Shown piece by piece: positions 1-13,060 of a stretch of 64,000 nucleotides of DNA; the first letter of the stretch is position 1, and every line of letters begins with the position of its first letter. The position numbers and the translations under genes were made by a program. The notes under the pieces are model-generated. The model saw nothing but the letters and a program-made list of their open reading frames with translations, made no database searches and was not told the DNA's origin. The stretch spans positions 5,635,221 through 5,699,220 of the forward strand of contig NW_025062479.1 of the NCBI RefSeq assembly GCF_000002995.4. The letters run 5' to 3'. The DNA is from Brugia malayi. Lineage: Eukaryota; Nematoda; Chromadorea; Rhabditida; Onchocercidae.

Positions 1-66
1 GTGGAACGGAAAATTCTTGAGAAGTTACATGCAGAGACAGATTTTGATCCACAATCTTTAGAATAA
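1..66 (+). CDS. Possible 3' end of a gene cut by the window start
   Basis: An open frame enters from the left edge and ends at TAA (64-66). It encodes about 21 residues ending in TDFDPQSLE, with balanced charged composition and no low complexity. The stop overlaps an AATAAA (62-67) that could serve as a poly(A) signal, although it would be unusually close. The piece is too short to assign a family and could be a chance frame; the upstream sequence is needed. Confidence 0.3.
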   Translation: MERKILEKLHAETDFDPQSLE

Positions 67-213
67 ACAGGAAAATCTCCTGAAAAGGCGAATTTGTCGA
101 AGTGAACGCAATAAGAGTCGCAGATGAGAGACACTCCTTATCACCCGAAGTATTCCTATAAAGTACCATTCCAAGATGAAGCAAATAAATGATCTCATCT
201 TTTTTCACTTTCC

Positions 214-252
<39 letters not shown>

Positions 253-3200
253 CGTACGGAAATAAGATTCTCAGGAACAAAAATTGTGTTTGAAGAAATA
301 CTTTGTATGTGTAAGTATTACATACTGTATGTGTCTGTTTGTTTATGCTAGCAAATTTTCCGTTTTACCGGTTAATCGAGTTATCTTCTGATCGGTCATG
401 CTGTGCAAGGCTAAATCCCACTGTTGGTAAGATTCTGTTTATTTTGTTGACTTTCATAATCAGGACAATACAGAAAGAATTCAGTAACAGTAAATAGGTT
501 TGCTATTTATTATATAAAGGTTACGATTACTTGATATTTCTTGAATTACTAATTAGACATTAAGATGGCTTTCAAAGATAGTTCGTATAACGTTGCCTTC
601 TTGCAAATATATTGTGTATGTATCCGAAAATGACCTTTTTTTTTCCAATAAATTCCCTGGATAATGATGAATTTTCAGTTGAAAGGTTTTGGGATTCAAA
701 GTACTGAGGAGAACATCAAAACATCCATCATCTGGATAATTTGTGATATACAGAATTCCATTACCATTAGTTCAAGAAGGGAGTCATCGTGACGGGAACG
801 TAGTGATGACAATAATTAAGCTTACACTCAGATGCAGACATAGCAAACAGCTCGAATTTGATTCGACATGACATCTTAGAGGCTGAACCCATCAGCTAAA
901 TTAGAATATCCTCGACTTACTTAACTATCGTCACTAGTGTGCGAACATAAACATTTTTCAGATTGCACTCACTTCTGCGGACTAATTTCAGTCGCTTTTC
1001 ATCATTTTTTCTTGTTTAGAGCACAAGAATCGCTCAAATCTTAGATAGTTCCGAGGAAAAGAAAACTCATTTTTTGCTATCTGGTTATTCAGATTTTTTT
1101 TTTCGTTTCAAGTTATTCACAGTCTCATAAAAAACAAAAGAATCTCAAGCAGAAAAGTAATACGAGAAATCTAAAAAAACGGTACCTCCAATGTATTCAA
1201 GTGATTCAATAAATATGATTCTAAACCAGTACTAGATGAAGTGAGAGGGTAAAATAAACTGACAGTAAACGCCCGTTCTAAATGATGTACCTTACTGCTG
1301 TATCATCACAATCTCAATATAATGATTTTAATCAAATCGCTATTGCTTATAGGAATATAATGTTGCCATTACTACATTATTAGAAAGTCTAGAATGATAG
1401 AAAGAAATAGTACGAAGAGAAGGCTACTGGAAGCTTAAGAAGTCAGCTCAACTAAATGATCTTTTAATGTGTTAAATTAACATGATCGAATTATATAATT
1501 GGTTTCAGTGTGTTCGCCACTATATCTACCCAAACGTCTCCTTTTGCATAGCAGCCTTTAATTTCCTTCCCCCGTATTTTTCTTTCTTTCTGTGTTTTTC
1601 TTTCTGGATGTTTGATTTTCCTCTTCCTCTTCCAGTTTTCAACTCCTTCCACTCCTTGCCGTTGTTTCTTACCATAATACGGTAAATCTAGTATAAATCT
1701 AATATGATGTATGTTTCAGTCAAATATTTACTATTAATATATATCTTTTCATTAATTCTTCATCACGACAATAAAATTGGGAATTAAATAGACTTCAGGA
1801 AACCAATATTTCTCTATTAACACTATGATCTAATTTTCCTAACAGTTCGAAAATCTTTACGAATTTAAAAAATTTTGAAATGTCCATTAAATTGAAGAGC
1901 GATAAAGAACTCTGAAATGGATAGATTTGATTGATTGCAAAAAAAGTACTGACATAAATAATTGTAAGATAGCGCGAACCAATGAAGATTGAAGTTACAA
2001 AACCGAATTAAGTAGAGGTAATATATCAGGTAGCCTGAGGCATTTGCAACTAATTGCTTCGACGTTCCATTCACTTAACTGCAATCACAAACTTCTAGTT
2101 ATCTGTTATGCTCCCATTTGTATTTGCCCATTATTTTTTTCAAAATTCCTTGACTTTTACACAAAATAAATATTCACTTTCAATTCCAAATCCAATTTTA
2201 AAAAACAATTATCCGGACCACATATTTGATTGATGAACACATTAATTGCAGCAGATTTACCATTACCGACGCTTAAAAACCATTTTAAATTAGCCCTCTA
2301 GGAAAATGACTTGATGACAGATGAACCAGTTCAAAAAAAATTTTTGACGTTTTTTTTCCACGTTCAAAAGCAATTTCATTATGAAAATATTTAGCTATGT
2401 ATGCCGATTCACTCATTTCTATCTATTGCTCGTCCAATACCACTGTAAAATTTGTTTTTACTTTGCCTGATTCAAATTTACAAAATAAAATGATTGATGA
2501 AATTTGCAAAAAAGTTATTATGCAGTTATCATACAATTTATAATTATATTTCCTTAAATTTTAAACTCTCATCTTTATGCTATGTCCCATGAATTTCAGA
2601 TTTTTCATCTTTTATCTTTTTTCATTTGTTAATAATTTAGTAGTATGAAGGTGAAATTTAAGCATTTATATCTCTTATTAATATCTATAAGCATCTATAA
2701 AACCAGCAAAATAGTTATCGTTTAAAGCCAATAATGATCTATTAAGTGATTTGTACAAACTGAGTGATGAATGCACAACATGCCAATTTGTTCCAATTTG
2801 AAAGCTATCTGAGAAAGAGCTTTCTATGATAAATAATTATCAACACTAATAAAAAATTTTCTGGGAATGTATCAAAAATATTTGAGTTGCATGAAAAATA
2901 GTAGAACTCCTTATAGTTCAAAAAAAAAAAAGAAATCTCGATGCTGCTATAATTTATTAACCAAAAATTTTTGAATTTTTTTAAAGTGAAATCGAGAATT
3001 TAAATCTAAAACACTTGTCAACTACTAATGATGTCCACAGAAAACGTTCCTAATAAATAGCTCACACGCAATGACATTTTCTCATTGGTTCATTTGCATT
3101 AATATGGAGGATATGAAGTGATATTGACCACTATCTCGATGTCCGAAAACGATTTGTTTGTTGAAGCGCTTTAAGTATGATTGTGTAAATAAACTATAAT

Positions 3201-5528
3201 AATTACAACTACCGATCAATTATGTTGCATTAATTTGTTTTATTTTTCATTTATTATTATGTTCCTTTACTGTAGTAAGAGCTTCAATATGACAAAAATA
3301 TCTTATGAATATTTCTTTTACGCTACCCAGAAAAAATAGTTGTATAAGATGAAGTGATCATTTATTTTTAGGAATAATAGTGAATAGTTAATTACTCGAT
3401 AAACTTGTCAAAATCAAATTTATTACGTAAAACAAGTTAGTCAAAATTTGAATCTGGCTAATCTTATCATCAGTGCTTTTGAATAATGTGATGGCTTCTG
3501 TCGAACTGATCACAATTATCTCTTCAAGCAATCATAGAAACAATTCGAGTTTGCACAACGATATATCGAAAGAATTCAGATAACAAATAGTTTAAAAAGA
3601 TGCATAGAAAAACACTTATGTTTTAAGAAATTGATGCCAAATTTTGTTAGATAGCACTATAAAATAACAAATAAATTTTAAATGAATTTGAATTTGGAAA
3701 TCAAAAACTGAATTCAGTTTCGAAATTTGCTGCTAAATTTGACAACCTTTTCTCATAATCATCCATTATCCAATCCATGGTATGAGTATAATGCATTTGT
3801 AATAGCCCCGACGAATGAAATATGAAAGCCACGCCCGGAACTTCAATAAGTCCCACCCGTTAACAATGTGAACAGAGTGGTGACATTTTCTTTCACTTCC
3901 TTTCGAGATTAATTCTTGACTTGAAATCTTCTGAGCACAAAATTGACTCGTAGTAATTCGGGAATTCGTTTTCTTCTTTCTATTCGTCCATTTATTCATC
4001 TGTTTTCTTAAAATTCTTCCTTTTTGTTTTCTAACATTCCTTTTTTTTTTTTCAGTTGGTAACTTTTCAGATAAAACTACTACCTATTGATTATTGCACA
4101 TCTAATTTTTGAAATTTGTTGCCCTTTTGCCTAGCTCCCTGAAAGTTTTCTGTAATAAAAAATTGAAGATGCGATTTGGAACTCTATGTGCATATGTTTG
4201 TTTGGTTTTTATAAAAGTGGTTCTCCAATCTATTATGGTTCTGGAAAACTGCTACCCCGTTATAATGTTCAACTGTTAACATAATATGTACTGTACTTGT
4301 GCAGTCTTATCAGGTATAGAGGGCATGGCTTATTGAAAAAAGCCAATGATAATAATTTCCAGTTAGTTCATGTGAGGAAGAAATCCAAAATTAAAAAAAA
4401 AAAAATTTATTTGGAAATTTTTAAAATCAAAGTTAAAAACATTTCATTGTGTGGCATAACCAGTGTTTATATAAAGTACTTTTCAAAAAAGTTTCCAAAA
4501 AACTATCGTAACTTAATATACTGTTATTCTCTAATGCTAAACATTGTATAGACTGTAATATTTGCAAATAATCACCAAAAGTTTAAGTTTAAATGAACTT
4601 TGAAAAGTATGGCATTTTAGAAAGCTTAAAGTACTGTATTATGAGGCACTCAAGAAAAAAGAGTTTGAACAAAAAGTGAAAGAGCTTAAAAGCCAGATGG
4701 TCTGTGCAGTTCTGATCAAAGCATTTTGTAGGGCTGATCTTGTTAAATTAAATGTTGAAAAAAATGTTTTTGTTCTACATTTTGAATGAGTTATAAATTT
4801 CTTATTATGACTCGAATTCTATACTAGTATTGGTATTGCTTTTTACACCTGGATACAAGTTAAGTGTAAAAGGCTGATTAAGTCATAGACTGGGAGATTA
4901 ATCTGAATCGCCTGTTTTAATTGCTTACCAGTGATCTGCTACACTAATGTATTCAATCCTCACGATGCCAAGGTATCAATTAATTACCTGTTACTGCCCC
5001 ATCATTACTGCTGACACAAGAAGTACTCATTTTTCTTCTTGATCCAGTCAAATTCACTTAAATCCAGTCTTTTTGTTGGTGGTAAAGGTAAAAAATAGCA
5101 ATACATCACAGCTTCAATTCTTCCCTTTCTAAACAAAATTGGATGCGCATCAATTGCGTTGGTCATCTATTTTTCGGCTTTAACTGATCTTATAATTTTT
5201 GTAGTGCCTCCATTTAATCAATTCGCATATTTTTTGGCATTTTTGATCCATTAACATTTCTATAAACTTCAAAAGCATATTTCTTTATAATTGTCAGGAG
5301 ACCTGAATGAATGAAATTAATTAACCTTCAAAACAGATGTTAAAGAGAAAAATGGTTACAAATATGCAAATTTTATATATTGTCTTGTATTGATCGTCCT
5401 GATTTTCCAAATGTTTGAATTTGTAGAAAATTCAGAACGACAAAAATATTGTTGTTTTTTGAAATTGTCTGTCAAAACTACATTTTTTGAGTTTTGGCCT
5501 CATAGAATTTGGTGCGCAACTGGAACTG
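67..5528. other. Intergenic or 5' flank of the HMX gene
   Basis: No exon chain or family motif could be recognised on either strand. Frames up to about 84 codons occur but have AT-rich, biased composition and no splice signals joining them. A (TA)n microsatellite lies at 217-251, and homopolymer A/T runs are common. As the 5.5 kb upstream of a developmental homeobox gene, it is a reasonable place for enhancers and the promoter, but no specific element is visible. Confidence 0.5.
217..251. repeat. (TA)n microsatellite
   Basis: An uninterrupted AT dinucleotide run of about 35 bases, read directly. It is likely to vary in length. Confidence 0.95.
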
Positions 5529-8500
5529 ATGGCGGATAATGAGAGTAGCAAGTGCGATGATGAATGCGAAGTTCAGCATTTGATACGTTTCGACCAAAGC
5601 AAAATTCATAATACAACAGAAGAAACTGTTAAATCTACCCCAAGTATGTTGCAATGTTATTCAAATTTTAGCTTGAAATCGAAATCATAATGCTTGACAA
5701 ATTTTCAAGCTAATTAAATACGCTTTATTTTCTTTTATCTATCAGCTGCACAATTTTAGGTGATCATCAGGAAAGAAGCAATAGTCCATTAGAAGGAACG
5801 AAAAGAAATCGATGTCGATTTTCGATCTCGGATATATTGAGCGACAAGCATTCAACAAGTCGTACCAACACGTAATTGAAGTGTTTACCTATATCCAAGA
5901 ATGCGTAAACATGAAAAAAAAAGATTTTCCTATATTTTCTTTTAAAAATTTATTTAACTGTTGACTCGCAAACTTTGTTAATTCTTTATTTGCTATCACA
6001 TGAAAAATGAAGTTTTTTATTTGGTAAGCATATCCCTTACTGCAGCAAGAGATAGAGAAAGAAAATTCGAGTTAGATAAGAAAATAAAGAAAAATTTTTT
6101 ACAATAATTCTGAGTCTTTATTTATCGGTAAAATGACCTATCAATTCTCAATTGTAAATTTGAGCTAACTGCTAACACCGCTATTCCAATAGAGTAACAC
6201 TCAGCCGCATTAACTGGCGAATTCCATATATGTGTGCTCGTTATCGCTTCATCCCAATAATAATAATTATTATAATGACGCATTTTCACTGCATCATTAC
6301 CACCATTTTGCATATAAGAAATATTCAGCACACATAAATTAGATTATCAGAAAAGTTGAAACTATTTCTTCCTGAAATAGCTTTATGTGTACCTAAGGAT
6401 ATTTTCCGAACGCTATGAAATTTGAGAATACTCAAAATTAATCTTATCATTTCAGCAGTTTCTCAACAGTCTGGAGAATTCCTTTGTATTAGCATAAGAT
6501 TTGAGTTTTCTTCAATGTGCATCAGTATAGTATCTTCCAGTGAGTGTTTAGCCGGTTTAACTTACCAATGCAATTTAAAATATTTAGGAGAGTAGCCCCA
6601 AAAGCCGATATCACAACTCCTACTACGGGAAAGGAAATTGTCTCCATTTCTCTTCCTGCAGTAACGAACATTAATGATGAAGCATCACCATACATCAATT
6701 CTCAGTTACCACGATATCTTCATGCCGGTAACTGTGCAACTATAAGTTATTCAAAAATTCAATTTTCTAATGAAACTAACCGTAATTTTAAAGTAATGGA
6801 CTTCCCTTTTTACAACAAAGATATGTTATATGTATATAGAAAGAAGAGAAACTTAAAATTCAAATAAAAATATATAAAAAATTTAAAGGTGTCTTACAAC
6901 AGTCAGCACATAATTCATGGCTTCAACCTTGGTTGTCAACAATTCGCTCCTCAATTGCTCAAGAACAGAATTTGGTCCATAGTAATGATAAAAGACAAGT
7001 AGAAAGAGTTCATGGAATAAGTAAGTTGCTTTAACCTTTCTCTAAAAATTAAAATTCAACATAGCCGTTATTAAAAATAACTTTCATAATGCTTACAGAA
7101 AGAATATTCTAACAGAACCTGTAATAAAAAAAGATTCATATAGTATCTTTTCTCACCTTTTCTATACACTACTATGTTAGAATGAACATCTCATATTACG
7201 TTCCTGATTCTTGAGAATTTAAGAATACGGTTAGCAGAAGACCATCATTTTTATCCAATTATTTTAAGACCTTCTTTGAAGTGTATCCTCTTAACCGAGA
7301 AGCCGCCACTCCTTCGTTTTCATTCCTTTTTCCATTGCCGCAAGGATGTGATATGGAAACAATGAAAACGGCAGGAAAATATTCAAGTCAGGAGGGAACC
7401 AGAACATATTTCGTGTCATGTGAGTACTGAACGAAATAGGTCGGTACTTCACAAAGGACACGGTAACTCTACTCATTCGGATAATTTTTGGGTTGATTTC
7501 ATTACAACATGATTCCATTCAGGCATTCATAACAAATATCTGGACATATGTAGCAGACAAGTAGAAAAAACATGTGTCAAATACAATGGCAATAATTATA
7601 ATAGTCAGATTGTTATCTTTTTATCTCTCTCGACTTCTTGTGTTTATGTTTTAGAAGAAATCATATTATTTTTGTAAAACATTAGGCCGACAAATTAACT
7701 TCCCGACCCTCTCATGCATTCTTTTTTACTTGTTTTTTACCGTTGTTCATCACCTAATTAATCCAATAGTGTTCCTTTTGTAGTATTCCTTTTAACTCGA
7801 CAATCACTTTTCTCACCAGATTTTACTAACTTTAAATATTTTTTTTCTTAGGTCAAGTACTATGTATAAAACCTTTTTTCATGAGAAGAAAAATACGTAA
7901 CATTTTTATCTTGTTTTCTTTTCTCATTTCCTTTCTTAAATTATTTAAAAGTGATAGATCTTTGTTTCTTTCAACTTACAGCTTTCATTGAACCGGTTAG
8001 TTTGTATCCTAAGATTTTCATCCATGAATTTAAAATTTAGAAAACGATGCAACTCCTTAAAAGCATATTAAAATTATCCATTTAATTCCAATTCTATTTA
8101 GTTTATCCAGTATAAAATCTAATGCTCTACTGTTTTTGGTTTAATAAATCGAGCTCTTAGTCCGCAGTTTTTCAGAATTTTTATTATCACAAAAGATGGA
8201 AGTAATTCTAATCGTAATGATAATTAAAATTTTATTTATTAATGGGTTGCTTTCATTGTACGCCCATCACTAATTAGCTTGCCACAATTAATTTGAATAT
8301 TGTTTCCTTTCTTTTTTTGCTTGGCTGAACACAGTGGGAAGCGGGATTTGTGATCGCTACTGCGATGAGTTTCTCTTCCTTGTTCAGAAGTGAGCCATCC
8401 TCGACGACGGATTACTCCCCATAATCAGATAATTACGGGTCAGACGCGTTACTGTAATTCTAAGAAATATTATAAGGCTCAGTAGCCATTGTACGATTGA

Positions 8501-10518
8501 ACTTTCAGTTATTTCCTGTATAATATCTGAAAATGAACTTTCTTCAAACTGTAGGATTCTGTTAATGACACTCAAATTTATGCAAAAAGCTTTCATAATA
8601 ATCTGGAATAAGACATTAAATCATAGCATCTCAAATGGTGGGAAGTTATCAACAACGTGAAAATGTGTTACACAGATGTGAGCCGTGCTTGTGTTCGTTA
8701 GTGATGCGTGTATTGAATTCACTGAGTACTCTTAAATTTATTACCTTCTTAATATACCGCTCTTTTTCCAACATCATACAAATTGTCAATTCATTTCTGA
8801 CTTTTACACAAAAGGCTTTCATAATTTTCACTTCTCAACCATTTTAAAATATTTATGAGAACTTTGTTCATAGAGATCTGTTGCACATTACTCACGAGAG
8901 TACTGTATTCTTTCAAAATTGCATCCTTCGAATTCAAAAAAAAAAATTAATTCTTGAAACAGAATGAATAATGTAACAAATATGAGACATATGACCATTA
9001 GAAGATTGATCTATACTCGTAAAAGTAAATCTCTTTAAAAAATCATCTGCATTCGAAAGGTTAACGATTTCATCTGTCCGCAATAATCTAGAAAGAGAAA
9101 ATTTCATTCTCTATAAAAATTAAGTATGATTTGAGTACTAATAAAGAACAAAACAATGTAGTAAAGAGCTTAGCTTTGATTCACCAATATTTTGAAGAAT
9201 GAAGCGTTCATGTTCAAAGCATAGATAATTTCTCTTATCCTTGATTCTCTTTATTTTTCATATTGTCTTATTATGCAAATTGAGGTCATTTAAGTTCAAA
9301 GTTAATCCTTTGAATAGATTCAAAATGATTCCCCAATTCCGCTTATTGAGTGTCTTTGGACTTCTTAGTCCCTGTAAAGCGGACAGAGCTAAGGATCATC
9401 AAAGCGCTGCATTATCGATGCATTTTTCACCCGTATATCATAAGCTTTCAATCATGCATCATAAACTGATATTTCATATATACAGCTCATTAACTACCAC
9501 GAGCGGAAAGTTAATAATGAAGGTACAAATTAAAGGTGCAAATTTCAGATACAGTTGCAATGGGATCTTTGTCATAAATGTCTTATTATCAAGCAATCCA
9601 TTTCCATAGATTTTGCTTCTGCTAGAAACATTAATGGAAAGAAAAATAGTTATGAAAATCCAAACTTTCTCGGTCTACTTTTAACTTCTCTTGTCACTTT
9701 TCGAATCCATTCTTGAAGTCTCAGTGCTAACTAAGGAGAGAGATTCAAGAGCGAAAGAGATTCTTATTTATCTTTAATCGATTGGGCAGTATGTTACTTA
9801 CTGCCAATGTTTACATTTATTCCAAATATATTATATGATCAATTTTAGTATCTAGTTCTGCGAAGAATCTCTTCCAGTTAGTATCCGCTTATTCACAGCG
9901 AAACAAAGATTTGCAGTATGAAACAGTTCAGGTAATTCCAGATGGCATCAGTGTTAGGAAAAATTTACCAGAAACTCACCTGGTATGTTTATTACCTTTG
10001 GATTTGAAAGCACATTTTATACTTCTAAACACCAGCTATGAAGTAAACCAATTTAAAACTTTTATTTAACATTTTTTTTTAGAAAAAATTTGGAAAAATT
10101 TTCCAAAAAAAAAAACTTTCAACATAAAATTTTTACTAGACCTTCCTATCCAATGGTTTTTAACATGTTTTATGGTCCTCAAGATCGGCTAGATACAAAA
10201 AATTCTTTTGATAAATGTTAAGCATCTGACAGCAGTAAAAACTTGCTAAGGACTGCTAAAAATCTTTTGGAAGTAAAAAACCATAGTTAAAAAACAATTA
10301 GTATAGATTTTTTTTACTTCGCAAAACTTAGGATGTTTTCATCTTTCATCCATGCTTCTGCTGATTTTAATTCTTATCTCTGTTTTCCAAAACAGCAATC
10401 GAAGGTGATTGATAATTCGAAAACAGTGACCGATCCAGTGAGCGAAGTGGGCAGTGATTGTGATGATGATGATAATGTTGATGATGATGATGATAATGAT
10501 GACGATGATAATGATGAC

Positions 10519-10555
<37 letters not shown>

Positions 10556-11868
10556 GTGCTGGTAATGGTGATGATAATGACGGCGATATTGCAATACGTG
10601 CAAGTGACGATGAAAGTACCGTTTTATTATCTGGATCTACCATTCCACGTAAGAAAAAAACTCGAACAGTTTTCAGTCGTCAGCAGGTATCCCGGCTGGA
10701 AATGACCTTTGACATGAAACGATATTTGTCCAGCCAAGAACGTGCATATTTGGCCTCAACTCTACATCTTAGCGAAACGCAGGTAACTAAAACCTTAATA
10801 ATCACTAAAAGTCTCAACAGAAGCTTATGAGATTTAACTACTACAGAAAATTCAAAATTCTCGTTTTTTCTCGTGTCATTATTACTCTTTTTTCCGAAAT
10901 TTTGAGTGGTATGACTTTTTTTATGGCTTCCGAGTTTCTTAGATTGTTGGGTTTCTTACAACTACAAATGAAGTCACGCTATAATACTTCCCATTATCAT
11001 CATCGTGATAGTTTTCATTTACACGACTCATTTTTGTTATGTTTTTAAGACTTATTTTCAAAAATCTTCAAAGATAAAGCTGAAAATACCGGGATGCAAA
11101 CTTTACATATTAAGCGTACAACATCAGTGTATAAACAAGAAAAAAGCTAGCATACTAACTGCTCCACACTTCTCGTCAGTGAGGATTTTTTAATAGGCAG
11201 TGATAACAGTGCTTAACAGCAATTATGATAACGATATGTTGCAGGTGAAAATCTGGTTTCAAAATAGACGAAATAAGTGGAAACGTCAAGCAGCAAGTGA
11301 AGTCGACAGTTCCAGCGCGATGAATATTCATCGATCACACATTTTCGCTTCAAATATGCACCACATAAGTGATGCATCAGAACGTTTTTCTGGAAATCTT
11401 GCAGTTGCAAATAGGTTTTATTAATTTTTTCCTTTTCGAATGATTTCCAGTAGTACCACATCACATATCTTTTTTATTTTTATTTTTTTGCCAATAAATT
11501 TATCACTAATACCCAATATCCAGCTTTTCTGAATGCTCAGTGCAATATTATGAAACGTAATATCATGTTTGATTTTGAACTCACTTTTTTTCGGTTGTTC
11601 TTTTCTTAAAGTACATCTATAATACAAACTTCAAAAATATTTTAGCATACCCATAACACCCTTGGCAAACATCGCTCCGTCGCTAATACATCCCGCAATC
11701 CTATTTCATTCAAATCCTACCGCAACATCAGTATCCACGACATCCGCACCACCACAAGCAATTATCAATTTCAGCAGTGCAGAAAATGTAGCAGCTGCAG
11801 CGAAACTATTTTATGGCACTTATGACAGTAGTGGCACCGGCATTACGGGTCACAATGCACTGACGTAA
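5529..11868 (+). CDS. mls-2: HMX/NK-type homeobox transcription factor (MLS-2-like)
   Basis: Exons: 5529-5643, 5760-5871, 6588-6727, 6889-7020, 9849-9931, 10396-10782, 11245-11414, 11646-11868. All junction phases agree, giving about 453 residues. The homeodomain is near residues 280-339. It has R5, L16, F20 and the third helix [15 protein letters not shown], and its start [12 protein letters not shown] plus FDMKRYLSS are typical of HMX proteins. The intron falls between homeodomain positions 44 and 45, as in many NK-class genes. An eh1-like Groucho-binding motif, FSISDIL, is at residues 59-65. An Asp-rich tract (about 215-258) precedes the homeodomain. The product should be a nuclear DNA-binding regulator; C. 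elegans MLS-2 acts in mesodermal and neuronal fate. The start is the first ATG in frame in exon 1. Exon 3 could instead end at 6745 in the same phase. Exon 5 and the N-terminal exons rest on open frame plus phase, not on recognised domains. Family call very secure; 5' exons moderately so. Confidence 0.9.
10461..10554 (+). repeat. GAT trinucleotide repeat coding for poly-Asp in the HMX exon
   Basis: About 31 near-perfect GAT/GAC codons with a few AAT interruptions, in frame within the homeobox exon. They give a stretch of almost pure aspartate. The opposite frames produce long His or Ser runs, which are shadows. Such repeats mutate by slippage, so the tract length may differ between individuals. 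Confidence 0.95.
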
Positions 11869-13060
11869 GATGACATTACTCCAAGACAATGATGCGGGTA
11901 CTGGTTGGTTTTTCCAAGATTCCGGAATTTGTACTGTTTCTCGTCTATTTCATAGCTCTCTCCACAGACAGATCCAAGAAACATTTATATATAACCTTTA
12001 CATATACTTAACGTCCACCTCTGCTAACCACGTGAGTAAATGGATGCCGACTCATAAAATCTCACTATCGAATAATAATATAGCCCAAATTATTTCCTAC
12101 AGACTAATCGGTTAATGGAATGTTTTTTGTTTCATTCCTTTAGCGACACCAATGCAGTTTTGGAAAAACTTTCCAGTAGTTTTATGTTTCTGATCCTCTG
12201 TTAACATGCATATGTTCATGTGTAAAAATTCCTTTTAATGAAATACGAACAAACAAAACAAAACACCTTAATCTAAAACACTGTGACCATTACTGTCACT
12301 TTACTTTCATTGTCATCCATCTAATATAACTGGGTACCGAAGTAAAGCAAAATCATGATGTTCGGCATAAAAACATCACATTACGTAGACGAAAAAAAGT
12401 GCGAAAAACAAACACTTCCGTAACAAAAAAACAGATTAAAGACAATGAAAAAGTCTGGAAAAAAAATTGTTTTCAACCAAGGATAACGTAGTAGAACAGA
12501 AACACGTTCTATTACATTCTACGTTATAGGTCATTCCACATATTCAATATCTGAATGGATAATAGTCGAATTAACCATATAATCAAGGTAGAGAACTTAA
12601 TGTCTCTCAGACTAAGTGAATTTTCAGAAACCACTATTTATTACTGATAATGGGATTTACTAGGAAACCACATTCAACTTTTTACTGATTTTGATAATGG
12701 TCTTCGTTTTGACTGAAAGACCAAAAGTGCAAATTAAAACCCCTAGGGAAACAAACAAATTAACCAAATACCAACTCATTAAACTAGTCAACAAAAATGC
12801 TCTACTTGATAACTGTTATAGACAAAAAGAGTAAGAACAATCACTGGTAAAAGATAGAAGTGAACTGAGTTAAAAAAAGTTGTACTTCTTGTGAAAGCAC
12901 AGATCTTATTCTTTGCATTTCCTTATCTGCCAATGGCAAGAGCAGAAATGATAAGAGAACGAAGGTTGTGCAGAGTATAAAAGGAACAAGGCGAACTACA
13001 ATAAACATCTAGCAAAGACTACAAAATCAAGTTAGAGTTGATTGATGAATTAGGAAAAAG
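11869..13060. other. Convergent intergenic region, HMX and IBTK 3' ends
   Basis: About 1.2 kb between the ends of two convergent genes. A short frame at 11870-12115 directly follows the HMX stop but shows no protein character. Both 3' UTRs should lie here; I could not fix either poly(A) site. Nothing else recognised. Confidence 0.6.

Noticed and set aside
9241..9609. 122-codon plus-strand frame
   Set aside because: Lies in the large HMX intron, has no acceptor/donor pair of the right phase and no motif; exon 4 joins directly to 9849 in phase.
10367..10643. Minus-strand poly-His and poly-Ser frames, and a plus-strand poly-Met frame
   Set aside because: Shadows of the GAT repeat in the homeobox exon.
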